The notes below the pieces were generated by a model, which saw nothing but the letters and a program-made list of their open reading frames with translations, was not told the origin of the DNA and did no database searches. The position numbers were made by a program, and so were the translations under genes. A stretch of 64,000 bases of DNA. Origin: Symsagittifera roscoffensis (Eukaryota; Xenacoelomorpha; Acoela; Convolutidae). The stretch lies in the NCBI RefSeq assembly GCF_963678635.1, contig NW_026971315.1, positions 186,001 through 250,000 of the forward strand, written 5' to 3'. Shown one piece after another: positions 52,962-62,494 of this stretch. Numbering within the stretch: the stretch's first letter is position 1; each line of letters starts with the position of its first letter.

Positions 52962-54098
52962 TCAGCCTGTACTTAAGTAATATTTCTTATGTAGATATAC
53001 TTGTATATTTGTATCAGAGAATATCACGTGCACAAGCGCGTACAATTCCCGAGGATGCAGTCTTCCTCTGTTTGGATCGTACACTGGAAGCGAGAGCTCC
53101 TTCACGTCCATTTCCACAAGGAAGTCCCTCAGCCTCGTCAAGGACAAGACTAGGTTCTCTGGGTCCACGTGCTGCTTCTCCGTCGCCCTCGTTACCAGGA
53201 AGCATAAGTATTTTCCCGGTATCTGCGACGCTGCCGGAGGTAAGGCTGCTACGCCCCCTACTCCTGGTCGTTGCTTGCACAGGAACTCTATGTTTTTATA
53301 TTCTCTCTTAAAATCTGCCGCTAACGCTGTCCTAAAACTCATGTCTGCCGTGACTGCTATCGCGCATGTTCTATTTGTGAGTATAAACTCACTGTCTGTT
53401 AGTATTATGCTACTTGAATATTCATTTGGTAAGTTAAAATATGACTCAACTACCCTGCCTATGTCAGGTTTCTTAGGTTCTTCGCCTGTTTCTGCTTCTA
53501 CATCCCCTGTCTCTCTTGCTACTCTTAATTTTTTTATTAATAAATTTTCAGTGTGGGTAAGTCCTACCCCCACTCCCCGGACAAAAATATCCATCGACGT
53601 CCCCGTCGATCGCATACCGGGTATCAAGTCGAGGTTAGAAGCTGGAATGAGTAGTCGTCCTTCCTGGGCAGCCCAGGAAGGATCATCTCGTTCGGTCTTG
53701 ATGTATTTCATGCTTTCACGATCTACGTCTTGAATCGTGACACTGGTCTCCTCAGGATCCGAGGTTGTTTCATTCAGCCACTCTAAGACACGCAGGTTCG
53801 TCAAGTCTTGTTCATATGACTGCTGTTGCTCGTCGTCGAATTCTACCTCGGGTTTCGACCAGTCGTCAACCCACTCATCATCGTGATCATCGACTATGTC
53901 AATGTCTTGTGACACGGTTATTTCCTCTAGACCCACTACTTCCTCCACTATCTTCTTCAGATCTATCCTATCCACTACAAAGTCGTCACCGTAAGGATTG
54001 TATTTCTTTCTTGGTCTCGTCCCGTCCTTCTGACGAGTCTGTATTGTGAACGGAAGATCTGGTTCTAAGTTCTTGGGGACCTCTATCTGTTCGGGATC
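52962..54098 (-). CDS. Macro domain at the Pol C-terminus, minus copy
   Basis: A single TAG at 54099 separates this from the integrase tail; in the plus copy the frame runs through, so it is part of Pol. An acidic linker (EITVSQDIDIVDDHDDEWVD) precedes SWAAQEGRLLIPASNLDLIP and then, from ~53430, a macro-like domain of ~150 residues: CAIAVTADMSFRTALAADFK, GVGGVAALPP, GKYLCFLVTRATEK, LVLSLTRLRDFLVEMDVKEL, SLPVYDPNRGRLHPREL and NIQVYLHKKYYLS. Compared with OARD1/TARG1, the adenine-side start, the GxVA strand, the Y-x-x-LVTK strand and the final IxVY strand line up. The GCGLD catalytic loop reads DPNRGRL, so the catalytic Asp seems lost. It may bind ADP-ribose or have become structural. Assigned by motif order only. 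Confidence 0.6.
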   Translation of the reverse strand, partial: DPEQIEVPKNLEPDLPFTIQTRQKDGTRPRKKYNPYGDDFVVDRIDLKKIVEEVVGLEEITVSQDIDIVDDHDDEWVDDWSKPEVEFDDEQQQSYEQDLTNLRVLEWLNETTSDPEETSVTIQDVDRESMKYIKTERDDPSWAAQEGRLLIPASNLDLIPGMRSTGTSMDIFVRGVGVGLTHTENLLIKKLRVARETGDVEAETGEEPKKPDIGRVVESYFNLPNEYSSSIILTDSEFILTNRTCAIAVTADMSFRTALAADFKREYKNIEFLCKQRPGVGGVAALPPAASQIPGKYLCFLVTRATEKQHVDPENLVLSLTRLRDFLVEMDVKELSLPVYDPNRGRLHPRELYALVHVIFSDTNIQVYLHKKYYLSTG

Positions 54099-56258
54099 CT
54101 ACCAATCTTCCTCTGCGTAGGGTAATGTTTCATCGTCCGCTTCGATCTGCTCGTTTGGATCCAGGTCCAGCAGTGTATCCGTACCTTCCTCTACGACTTC
54201 CTTTCCATCGTTCTTCTCCCTGGTGCCCTTTTCATTGACCTCACAAGCGGGATTCATCATTAGATAATCCCCTTCTTCCATATCTGCAGGTATACACCAG
54301 TCTTCTGTCGATGGATTGTGTGGCTTGATGTTCTCGTAGTGGGCGGCTCGGCCAGTACTCAGTCTATAAAAGCGTCCCTCCTGGTGCACCTCTGTAATCA
54401 TGAAGGGTCCCCTCAACTTCTTTAGGAGCTTTTTCGTCCCTTTCGGTGGTATAACGTTCTGAAACACCCATACGTAGTCTCCCACCGAGTAAGCCTTTGC
54501 ACCAGCTGCTTTCTTGTCGAATCTTTTCCTCTGCCTTGCCTGTGCCTGCTGAGTATTTCGTCTACGCAAATCGTTCAACTCCTATTGGCGTCTGATCACA
54601 TCCCTCACGTAGACCTGTGGGGACGTTTTCTTTCCCTCATACTCTGGGTAGAAGAAGGTTAAGGGTAAGGACTTTTCGTGTCCAGTTAGCATCATGTGTG
54701 GACTGACTCCAGTGGTGGAGTGTTGCGTGCTGTTATATGCTCCCATCACCTGTGGAAGGTATCTGTCCCAATCGGTCATGTACCTGGAACAATATACTCT
54801 CAGCATCGACACTAACGTCCTATTCTGTATTTCCACTAAGCCATTCGTCTGAGGATGGTATGTCGTGGAGTGAGCTTGAGCCACCTGCGAACGTCGCATT
54901 AGCTCTTTTGTAAGTTCTCCCACGAAAGCTGTTCCGTTATCCGATTGAAACTTTATCGGACAACCATGTCTTGCTATCCACGTATTGATCAGGTGGTCGC
55001 ATGTCTCTTCCGCCGAGGCAGTTATGCAGGGCACGGCCTCTGCATACTTCGTAAAATGATCTATCATGACCAGCACCTGATTATAACCATTGTCTGTCAT
55101 GCATATCTTTTGGTGATCTACCTGCACCACCTCGTTGAATTCAGACGACTCGATCGACTGTAAAGGAAATCGCAACTTCCTTGAATCTTTGACCTGCTGG
55201 CATGACAGACATGCTGTTACCCACTTCTCGCATGCCTTTTTCATTCCAGGCCACTCAAAGCGCTTCAGGATCCTCTGATATACTTTGTCGATCCCCTGAT
55301 GGCCCATCTGATCATGTGACCTGAATAATAGTTCTGTCTGATAGAGTTGCGGTAACACTATCGCGTTATACTTGTATAGGACTCTGTCTTCCTCCCTTAT
55401 TTTGCAAGCCACAATCCCGTCCTTGTTCAAATATAACCTCCCTTCCTTCTGCATGAAGTATTGTCTCAGGATGCGATAACTATCTTCCTCGAGGTCCCCT
55501 TTATCCGGAGAACCATTCTCGATCCACCTTTTCAGGTTGCATGTCATGCGATCATTTCTCTGCGCCCTTAGAAGGTCCGAGAGTCTGTATCTCGCCTTTA
55601 AGTACGTCTTCATGACCCTCATCTGACTATTCAGCTCGTTGGGCTGGTGTGTGTCTTCTTCCATCTTAACGCACCAAATCTTCGCCAACGGCTGTGTTTC
55701 TTGTTTGAACGGCAGAAGATCAGTCCTGACTACCTCTTTCTGCGGCAACAGGCTTATCGAACGTTTCGATACCGCTATTGTCTCCAAGTCATCCGCTGCG
55801 TTGTCAAAGACTCTTTCGCTTGGTATAAGGTAGCGATCGCTGTCAGGATCCTGGTACACCTCTCTGTCCAGGTCCCTTGCCCGAGTTTCCACTAGTAGCG
55901 TGTGTATCGCTAGTTCTGACAGTTCTGATCCCGAGCTCGAGGTCCTGTCTGAATAGGTGTCCATTCCCGAGTTTCGGGAATCGTCATCCGTCGAAGAGGT
56001 TGTGCTGGAGACTGCACGCTCCTCCAGATCATGTCTGTGCCTTCTTCGCATCCATCTGAACTCCCCGGACAAAACCTTGTTCTCTAGGTCCTGTTTCTCA
56101 TCAGGAATTCTCTCGTCTATCTCAGACTCCCCGGACAAATTTTCTTGTCCCGGTTGTTGATCTTGTGATCGCTGGTTCTTCTCAGCATTCGTCTCCCCGG
56201 ACAAATAGTTATGCAGCAGGTTTTGTTCTACCTTTTCACCTTCCTTATCCTGGTCCAC
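54099..56258 (-). CDS. Linker and integrase, minus copy
   Basis: 56258-54582 is open for 558 residues and 54578-54099 for 159 in the same line of coding, separated by a TAG at 54582 (RRQ*ELND). The N-terminal ~200 residues are an acidic linker. Integrase: HDQMGH (~55300) and CLSCQ (~55200) form the HHCC zinc site. The catalytic triad is complete: VDHQKICM (~55118), QSDNGTAFVG (~54943) and TNGLVEIQNRTL (~54833). The C-terminal GPY/F module is LRGPFMITEV…YRLSTG…HYENIKPHN (54330-54420). The protein inserts element cDNA into chromosomes. Unlike the two plus copies it keeps the first Asp. No chromodomain follows. Confidence 0.85.
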
Positions 56259-56671
56259 AAAGGTGACGGTTTTCTTTCGCTTGCTGCCCCCTGTTCTTTC
56301 TGTCCGTAAGAAGTACTGGTCAAAATCTCGTGGGGTATTGAGGATACTAGTTGCTGAACTATTAACCTACAATCCCTCGCATTCTCTTCGTGCTGTCGTC
56401 TGGACGGCATGATCTTCACCTTCTCACTGACTGTTAGCGATGCCACTGCTGCTGTCCACTCGGGGTCATCTCTGGTCACTTCTCTTTCTAACAATCAACC
56501 CAGCATCCGCATCACTTGCGGTGTGACTTGCACCATTCTATCCAATAATGAGAGGCTGTTTATGTTCATGCGAGAGAGTTCTTGCTGGACCAGGTTCGAG
56601 CGCAGCAACAGATCCAAGGGCACCGGGTCCTTTTTGGATATGATCTTTATATCGGCTGCTTTCTCTACAGG
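56259..56671 (-). pseudogene. Pol linker between RNase H and integrase, minus copy
   Basis: In frame after TAA 56672-56674: PVEKAADIKIISKK, LLLRSNLVQQELSRM, SLTVSEKVKI. It carries a TGA near 56500 (MLG*LLERE; Gly in the plus copy) and a frame break near 56290. Helical, function unknown, and longer than the linker of ordinary Gypsy elements. Confidence 0.6.
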
Positions 56672-58190
56672 TTATTCAAGGTGTCCTGGAATCGAATGTC
56701 TGGACTTATCCAACCATCTCGTTAAGGGAAGCGCTTCATAAGTTTCTTTGTCCAAAAACGAGAATCCAACCTTTATTTCCGCCTGATTGGCATGCTTCTG
56801 CTCCAATCTTTCATAGAACTCAGTTTTCTTGCTGAGGTTGTCAGCATTCTGGTGTTTATCACGCATCCTATGTTCGATTATCATATGGTAGCCATCCAAT
56901 CTTACTATCCATCTACCAATATAACTCTGATCCATCGAGTAGATCTTCAACCAGGATAACGCTCTGTTGTCCACGCGTAACTTGAAGGGAGCGCTCCCCA
57001 AGTATGCACGGTACTTTTCCACGAAGGTGACTACTGCAATCATTTCTGCCTTTGGTGCGCCGTATTTCATCTCTGTGTCACTCAAGACCTTGCTGCCGTA
57101 TGCAATGGGACGGAGAACTGTTCTTCCGTTCCATTCTTGCTCTTGATGTAAGATTCCTGAGATGGCCACTACTGATGCGTCTGTGTCAAGAACATACATG
57201 CCCTTTTCTGTAGGCATACCCAGCACTGGCGCTTCGCACAGTTCCCGCTTTATGTTCTCGAAAGCAACCTGTGCCTCATCGTTCCATTCGAACTTTTTCC
57301 CCTTGTTGCGCATCAGCTTCTGCATTGGATACACCTTGTCCGCATATCCTTTTATGAATTCCCGGTAGTAATTGGCAAACCCTAGGAAGCTCAGGAGCTG
57401 TGTGTCCGTTCTGGGAGCTTTCCATGTCAACACTGCTTCCACTGCTTCCGGGTCCGGCCTCACACCTGCCTATCCACCATTCTTCCCAGGTACTTAATCG
57501 AATCCCTAAGGATTTCACATTTCGATGGTTTGCACTTCAATCCTGCTCTTTTAATGCATCCAAAGACCTCATCGAGCCTATCAATGTGGTCTTCCAGGGT
57601 CGGTGTCGCTATGACTACGTCATCCACGTAACACATCACGAGATTCCCGTACTTCTTGGTCACTCTCGTCAAAGCCTGAGCCATCAGTCTTTGAAAAGTG
57701 GCCGTTGTATTGCACAAGCCGAAGGGCATCCTCTTCTACTGGTACAACCCCAATTTACACGCGAATCCGGTCTTTTCCCTATCCTTCTTCCGCAGAGGGA
57801 CCTGCCAGAAGGCAGAACCCAAGTCCAATGTGGTGAAAAACTTGGCATCACCAAGTTTAGTGAGGTTCTCGTCTATTCGCGGTATCGGGTACGTATCTTT
57901 TATCGTTAAAGCGTTCAAGTAGCGAAAGTCAAAACAAAACCTAAGCTGCCACCTTTCTTTTTCGCCATTACTACCCCGCAAGCCCATGGCGATTTTGAGG
58001 GTTCTATCATGTCGTATTCAAGCAACATTTCTATTTCCGCTCGGCACGCTTCCGATTTGTGTGGCGTCATTCGCCTTGCGCCTTCCCTATGGGGAACGGC
58101 GCCCTCTTCTAGTTCGATTTCGTGTTCCACGAAATTACAGCAACCGATATCCGCCTTATGTTTTGAAAATACATCTGCGTTCTCCCTCAC
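56672..58190 (-). pseudogene. Reverse transcriptase and RNase H, minus copy
   Basis: RT: AKKKGG (~57960), then after a −1 frame change LRFCFDFRYLNALTIKDTYP, FFTTLDLGSAFWQVPL (motif A), GLYQ*KRMPFGLCNTTATFQ (TAG where Gypsy RTs have Trp), MCYVDDVVIA (57620-57640, motif C) and YLGRMVDR; a short frame break near 57465; SFLGFANYYREFIKGYADK. RNase H: LDTDASVVAISGILHQ, YGAPKAEMIAVV and FKLRVDNRALSWL with its catalytic residues, HQNADNLSKK. TAA at 56674-56672. RNase H is intact here and damaged in the plus copy. Typical Ty3/Gypsy architecture. Confidence 0.85.
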
Positions 58191-59356
58191 CTATTTTCTC
58201 TTTTAAATGTTCTATCTCTGGCAAAACCGGTTTGTCAGATTCTAGTTCATATGACGAGGGGCGTTCCGGAAAATTCGAGCAGCTTGATAAGCCGTCGTCC
58301 GTTTCGGATTTCATTGAAAACAATTTATGAATAGATTTTAATTCATTAATCCTCTTTAAAATTTTATCTTTATTGGCATGATAAGGACAGTTTTTCACAC
58401 TATATTCCTTCAAGTTTTGTGTCTCCTCATAGTCGGTCCTCATCGGCAAAGCGTAGCCAAGCTTCTTTCCACGCTGGATTGAAACCGTGGTGTCCAGTGT
58501 GTTCAACAACACACTGACACACAGTCCGTTTCGCGTTACCCAGAAGCTCCGGCCTAAAATCACCGAACTCTGACTATTTGGATTCGGTACTAAGCAAACC
58601 TGTTTCCTATCACTTAACAAATTCAAATTTCTCATTCTAAAAATTGCTACCACAGCTTGTCCTGATTGTAGTTTTACTTTTCTATCCAAAAAAATTGGTA
58701 CCTTGTTTTCGTCTGTTATTATCCTATTAATTGGTCTCTTAACATACTTCCGGTCCGGGTTTCTAATCCGTATCAGACCGTTGTTCAAGTCAATCATCAC
58801 GTCAAAATTCCTGACAAAACCTCTGCCCAAGATGAATTGGTCGGCGTCGTCCAAATTCTCTACCACCAGGAAGCTCATCCAAAGATCCCGTCCTCCCATG
58901 TGGAGGACCGTTATTGGTGTTCTTCCGGCTACGTAGATAGCTCCTCGATTGGCGGCGGCCAGTCGGAGATTCGTTGGAATTAGATCTTCCCGCGTGAAGC
59001 CCATTCTTTCCCAAGTTTTTATCGGCATCACACTCACTACCGCTCGTGTCCAGAAGCCCTGTGACTCCGATTTTTGTTCCGTTGGTGTCGAGCAGATGTG
59101 CGGTCACATCTGCTTCATACCCAATGTGTACTGCGTCTTGTTCCATCATGGCGTCATGGCCTATCCTGCGGAATTTGAGTTCCTCTTCACCCAAATAGAT
59201 TTGCCCCATTTGGTCATCATCTGTTGTTACATAAGTCCTGGTGTAGATACTGATTCCATCCACGTTCAGCATCACTTGATACGGCCCATAGACCTCTAGG
59301 TAGCGTCCATGAAGTTTCTTCATGCGAGGGCCACCCGTCGTTAGTAGTGCTCGCAC
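58191..59356 (-). pseudogene. Protease region of pol, minus copy
   Basis: The upstream piece reads MKKLHGRYLEVYGPYQVML…HLLDTNGTKIGVTGLLDT and then loses frame: one G is missing compared with the plus copy, turning DTGA into DTS. From 59037 the other frame continues SVMPIKTWERMGF, GRDLWMSFLVVENLDDADQF, ILGRGFVRNFDVMIDL. The region up to the RT (NKDKILKRINELKSIHK, ERPSSYELESDKPVLP) is open in this copy until about 58190. Confidence 0.75.
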
Positions 59357-60640
59357 GGCTCTCGACTCGGTGCGTGTCCAAATGCATCAAAGTGAACTCG
59401 GATGGTTCACTCAGATTTCTGATCACCTGATGTCCAGCCACTGAGATTATCGACTGTATCTTGCTTCCTTGCGGCACCATGCCGAACCTCTGACCTGAGA
59501 TCACATTAAGTTTCATGCTCAAACTGCTTGGTGCTTTAGTTTTTTCAAACTCCGTCGCTTCGAAGGTATTCAGTTGCTCCTGAAGTTTCTCATTCTCCAG
59601 TTCAAGTCTCACTTTTTGTTCGATCTCTTTCGTCACCAGTTCCTGCTGCACCCTATTTAGAGCATCCCTCGCGGCTGCCCTATGATCGATCTTGAAGTCA
59701 TCAGCCGCAGTAGCTGGTTCCGGTTCACTTGTCTCCTCTGTTACCGCTTGCATTTTCTTTTCCGCCAGCTCTTGAAGTTCATCCTTTCTGCGTGCCTCTG
59801 CTTCAATCAAAAGTCGAGCCTTGCTGGCTTTCACTCCTGACAAAGCTTCTTCATGTATTGGATGCTTGATGTCTGCCACTGCATCCCAGAATTGCGGACA
59901 ATCTGATTTAAAATGACCTTCCAAGTTGCAAAAGAAACACCTCGGGCCGAATTTCGCAATTACTCCTCTCATGAAATCCTCATGGTCTAATTCTGACGCA
60001 TCTTCGTCCTCGAGGCTAAAGCCTATTGCTTTCATGCCTTATTTGTAAGCTGGGCATGCTGACACATGATGGTCCGTTGAACTGCAATTGGCACAAGAGC
60101 GTCTCTTGTCCATATCATCCCTCGGTTTGTACCCATTGTTCCCTTGGTTTGCTGGTCCGTTGTTAAAATTGCCATAATTGTTCTTGTAGTATCCAGATCT
60201 TGAAGGAGGTTTCAACAAAAGGTACTCTTTTGACTTGAGCCTCAACTCCTCTGGTGTTGGCGCATTGGTTGATAGTGGTGTGTAATGCGTTGCTAGCATC
60301 GTTCGAAGTTCATCATTCTTCACACCATCGATGAATTTTGAGGCTACGGCCAGGTTCATCCTTCGGTTTGACTCATCGGGTTGGCTGCGTCTTCTCAGCA
60401 TTTCCAAGTCATCGAGAAACTTGTCTATCGTTTCATCTTCTCGTTGCCTCCGTTTCTTGAAGTGCATCATCGCTTGGTGCCCCTGCACCCCTGATCCGAA
60501 ACGGTTTAACAAGATCTCAAAAATTTTCTCAGCTGTGTCACGCTGATATTGCTTCCTGGCCATGACACAGTTCAGGGCGTCCCTTCCAAGTTGCTGGTAA
60601 GCGCACTGCATTCCTGTCTCTCCGACAAGTCCTCTTCCTC
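59217..60640 (-). pseudogene. gag capsid C-terminus and two zinc knuckles, minus copy
   Basis: 60611-60039 (190 residues) holds the capsid segment YQRDTAEKIFEILLNRFG, QAMMHFKKRRQREDETIDKF, FIDGVKNDELRTML and zinc knuckle 1, CANCSSTDHHVSAC. After a TAA (Gln in the plus copy) at 60036-60038, 60035-59217 gives zinc knuckle 2, CFFCNLEGHFKSDC, a Lys/Glu/Ala coiled coil and the start of the protease region. Both knuckles fit C-x2-C-x4-H-x4-C exactly, and their ~45-residue separation is unusually wide. RNA binding and packaging role by family. Confidence 0.8.
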
Positions 60641-62494
60641 GAAATGCAGCTTCATTACCTCTATCCAGGTATCAATACAGCCATCAGATTCGTCTTTTTA
60701 GCATCTTGGTTTCTTAAAGACTCTTCTGGACTTCTCACTGCGTTCATTGGTTCTGGATAACCTTGTAAGGAATGTCTCCAAGGACCTGTTTAGGGGTTCA
60801 AATGCTGTGGCCATTGCCGTAGTATCCCTTGAGTGTCCCGCCTGAGTGTCCTCACACCTCGTCAAAGGCTCTGTATGCGGTGCATCCCTGCAATCCGAAT
60901 CGCCGTGAGTGTTTCCCGCTCGGCCCACATGACGCCTCCTCGGGCTTGCATGCCCCCTGTTACCGGAATCACTTCTCCCAGTCGCATGTGTGCCTCGCGT
61001 TGGTCGTTCGTTAGAGGTCTGTCTGTTCCCCGTTGAACTTGCTCTACTATTCGGGCCCCATGCTCCATTACCCCTTGTGGCATAGCCTGATGAACTGCCC
61101 CTGCCTCTAGTGGATCAATACGTCTTCCTCTTTTGATGTTCATTGAAGTTCACCCTCGGTTCCCTGCTGGGACCTCCCGAGTTCGGTTCTCCTTCTTTTG
61201 GTCCACTCTTGCTGCTTAGTAGCCCGTCCAAGCTATCCATGATAGCCTGAGTTCGCTTCTCCATCATCGCGTCTATCTTTGTGTCAAGAGTCCCAAGAGA
61301 CTGCTCTTGCTGAATTCTTAACTTCTCCATGTCGTCTCTTAAGCGTAACTCTCGCTGTTCCGCCTCTCTTGTCATTCGCCACAAGTTCTTCGCCATATGC
61401 TCGTCCGTTCTTTCTTTCAAGCGTTTTTCGCTCCTGCCAACTTCTTGTCTATTGTGGTTTATTTCTTCCCGCAGACTTTCTCTTTCAATGTGAACTGCTC
61501 TTTCTAGTTCACTCATTCTTATGGACATCTGTTCATTTTGTTCTCCTAAACTGTCCACTATGTTGTTTAAGGCTTCCTCTAGTGCTGCCCCGTTATCCAC
61601 GAGTGGCGTCACTAGTGGTGGTGTAACCCTGTCGGTCCCAGGTAGCTTCGTGCTGGTCGAGATCCGGGCCTTGACTCTCTGCCTCGACGTCTTTTCATTA
61701 TCCACCTCAGGATTCGCCAATGCGTTGCCTAGCCCTCTGTTTCTACTCTCTCCAGTTTGCGGCTCTGAATTTGTCATAATCGCGAAGCCTCTCGACTGGC
61801 CCGGTGTGTTTGCCTCTTTGCTTATCGTTGTCACCACACCAAATTTGTCCATTGTTCCAGTCTCTCTTCCGACGTATGCCTCATTCTCCTGGGTCGAACT
61901 ATTGAGGCTGACTTGAGACCCAAAGTCCCCTTGCTCTTCTTCGTCCTCTTCCTCCTGGGATTCACCTTCATTTCCTGCGCCTCCTCCCATGGTGAATGGG
62001 AAGGTGTTTCCTAAGGTGTTCCTCATTCTTTCTGAGAACGATAATGACGTTGTTTGTTTCTCAGTTCCGCCTGCCATCATAGTGTTGTCTGTTGGAGATC
62101 TTCTAGTTGCCTCTATTTCAGTTGAGATGTCGGACAGTTCCGACATCTCCTCTCGATCCAATGTCCCGGTGGAAGTGGCAAAATCTTGGCCCTGTTCTAC
62201 CGGAGTAGATTCACTCGCCAGCCTTCTGCCTCTCCCTTCCAGTCCATGTACTTCATGGTTGTCGTTCGTGGCACGGTCCGTATTTACCTCCATTTCTAAT
62301 AGTTTTTTTCGCTCTTCTGAGGTCTTCTGACTCCTTTTTTTAACCATTCTGCCTGAAACCGTCTCCCCTTTGTCGGTCCGAGATCGTTTGATCCAATCCA
62401 CAAAAGGATCGGTCATCCTTTTTCTTTGCTTTTCAGGTATGAATTTCCTAGAGCTATTACCTCGTTTCGGTATCCTTGACTTATCTAGACTCAT
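60641..62494 (-). pseudogene. gag N-terminal region, minus copy
   Basis: ATG 62494 (MSLDKSRIPKRGNSSRKF) is open for 459 residues to 61115. An acidic, Ser/Thr/Glu-rich N-terminal half with a basic start (KKRSQKTSEERKK) is followed by a long coiled coil (~300-420: LREEINHNRQEVGRSEKRLK, LWRMTREAEQRELRLRDDME). A frame break at ~61130 passes into the Gly/Arg/Asn-rich linker (60862-61143), and further breaks near 60840 and 60690 lead to RSLETFLTRLSRTNERSEKS and KKPRC before the capsid. TGG at the KNLWRM position is intact here (TAG in the plus copy). Confidence 0.75.
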
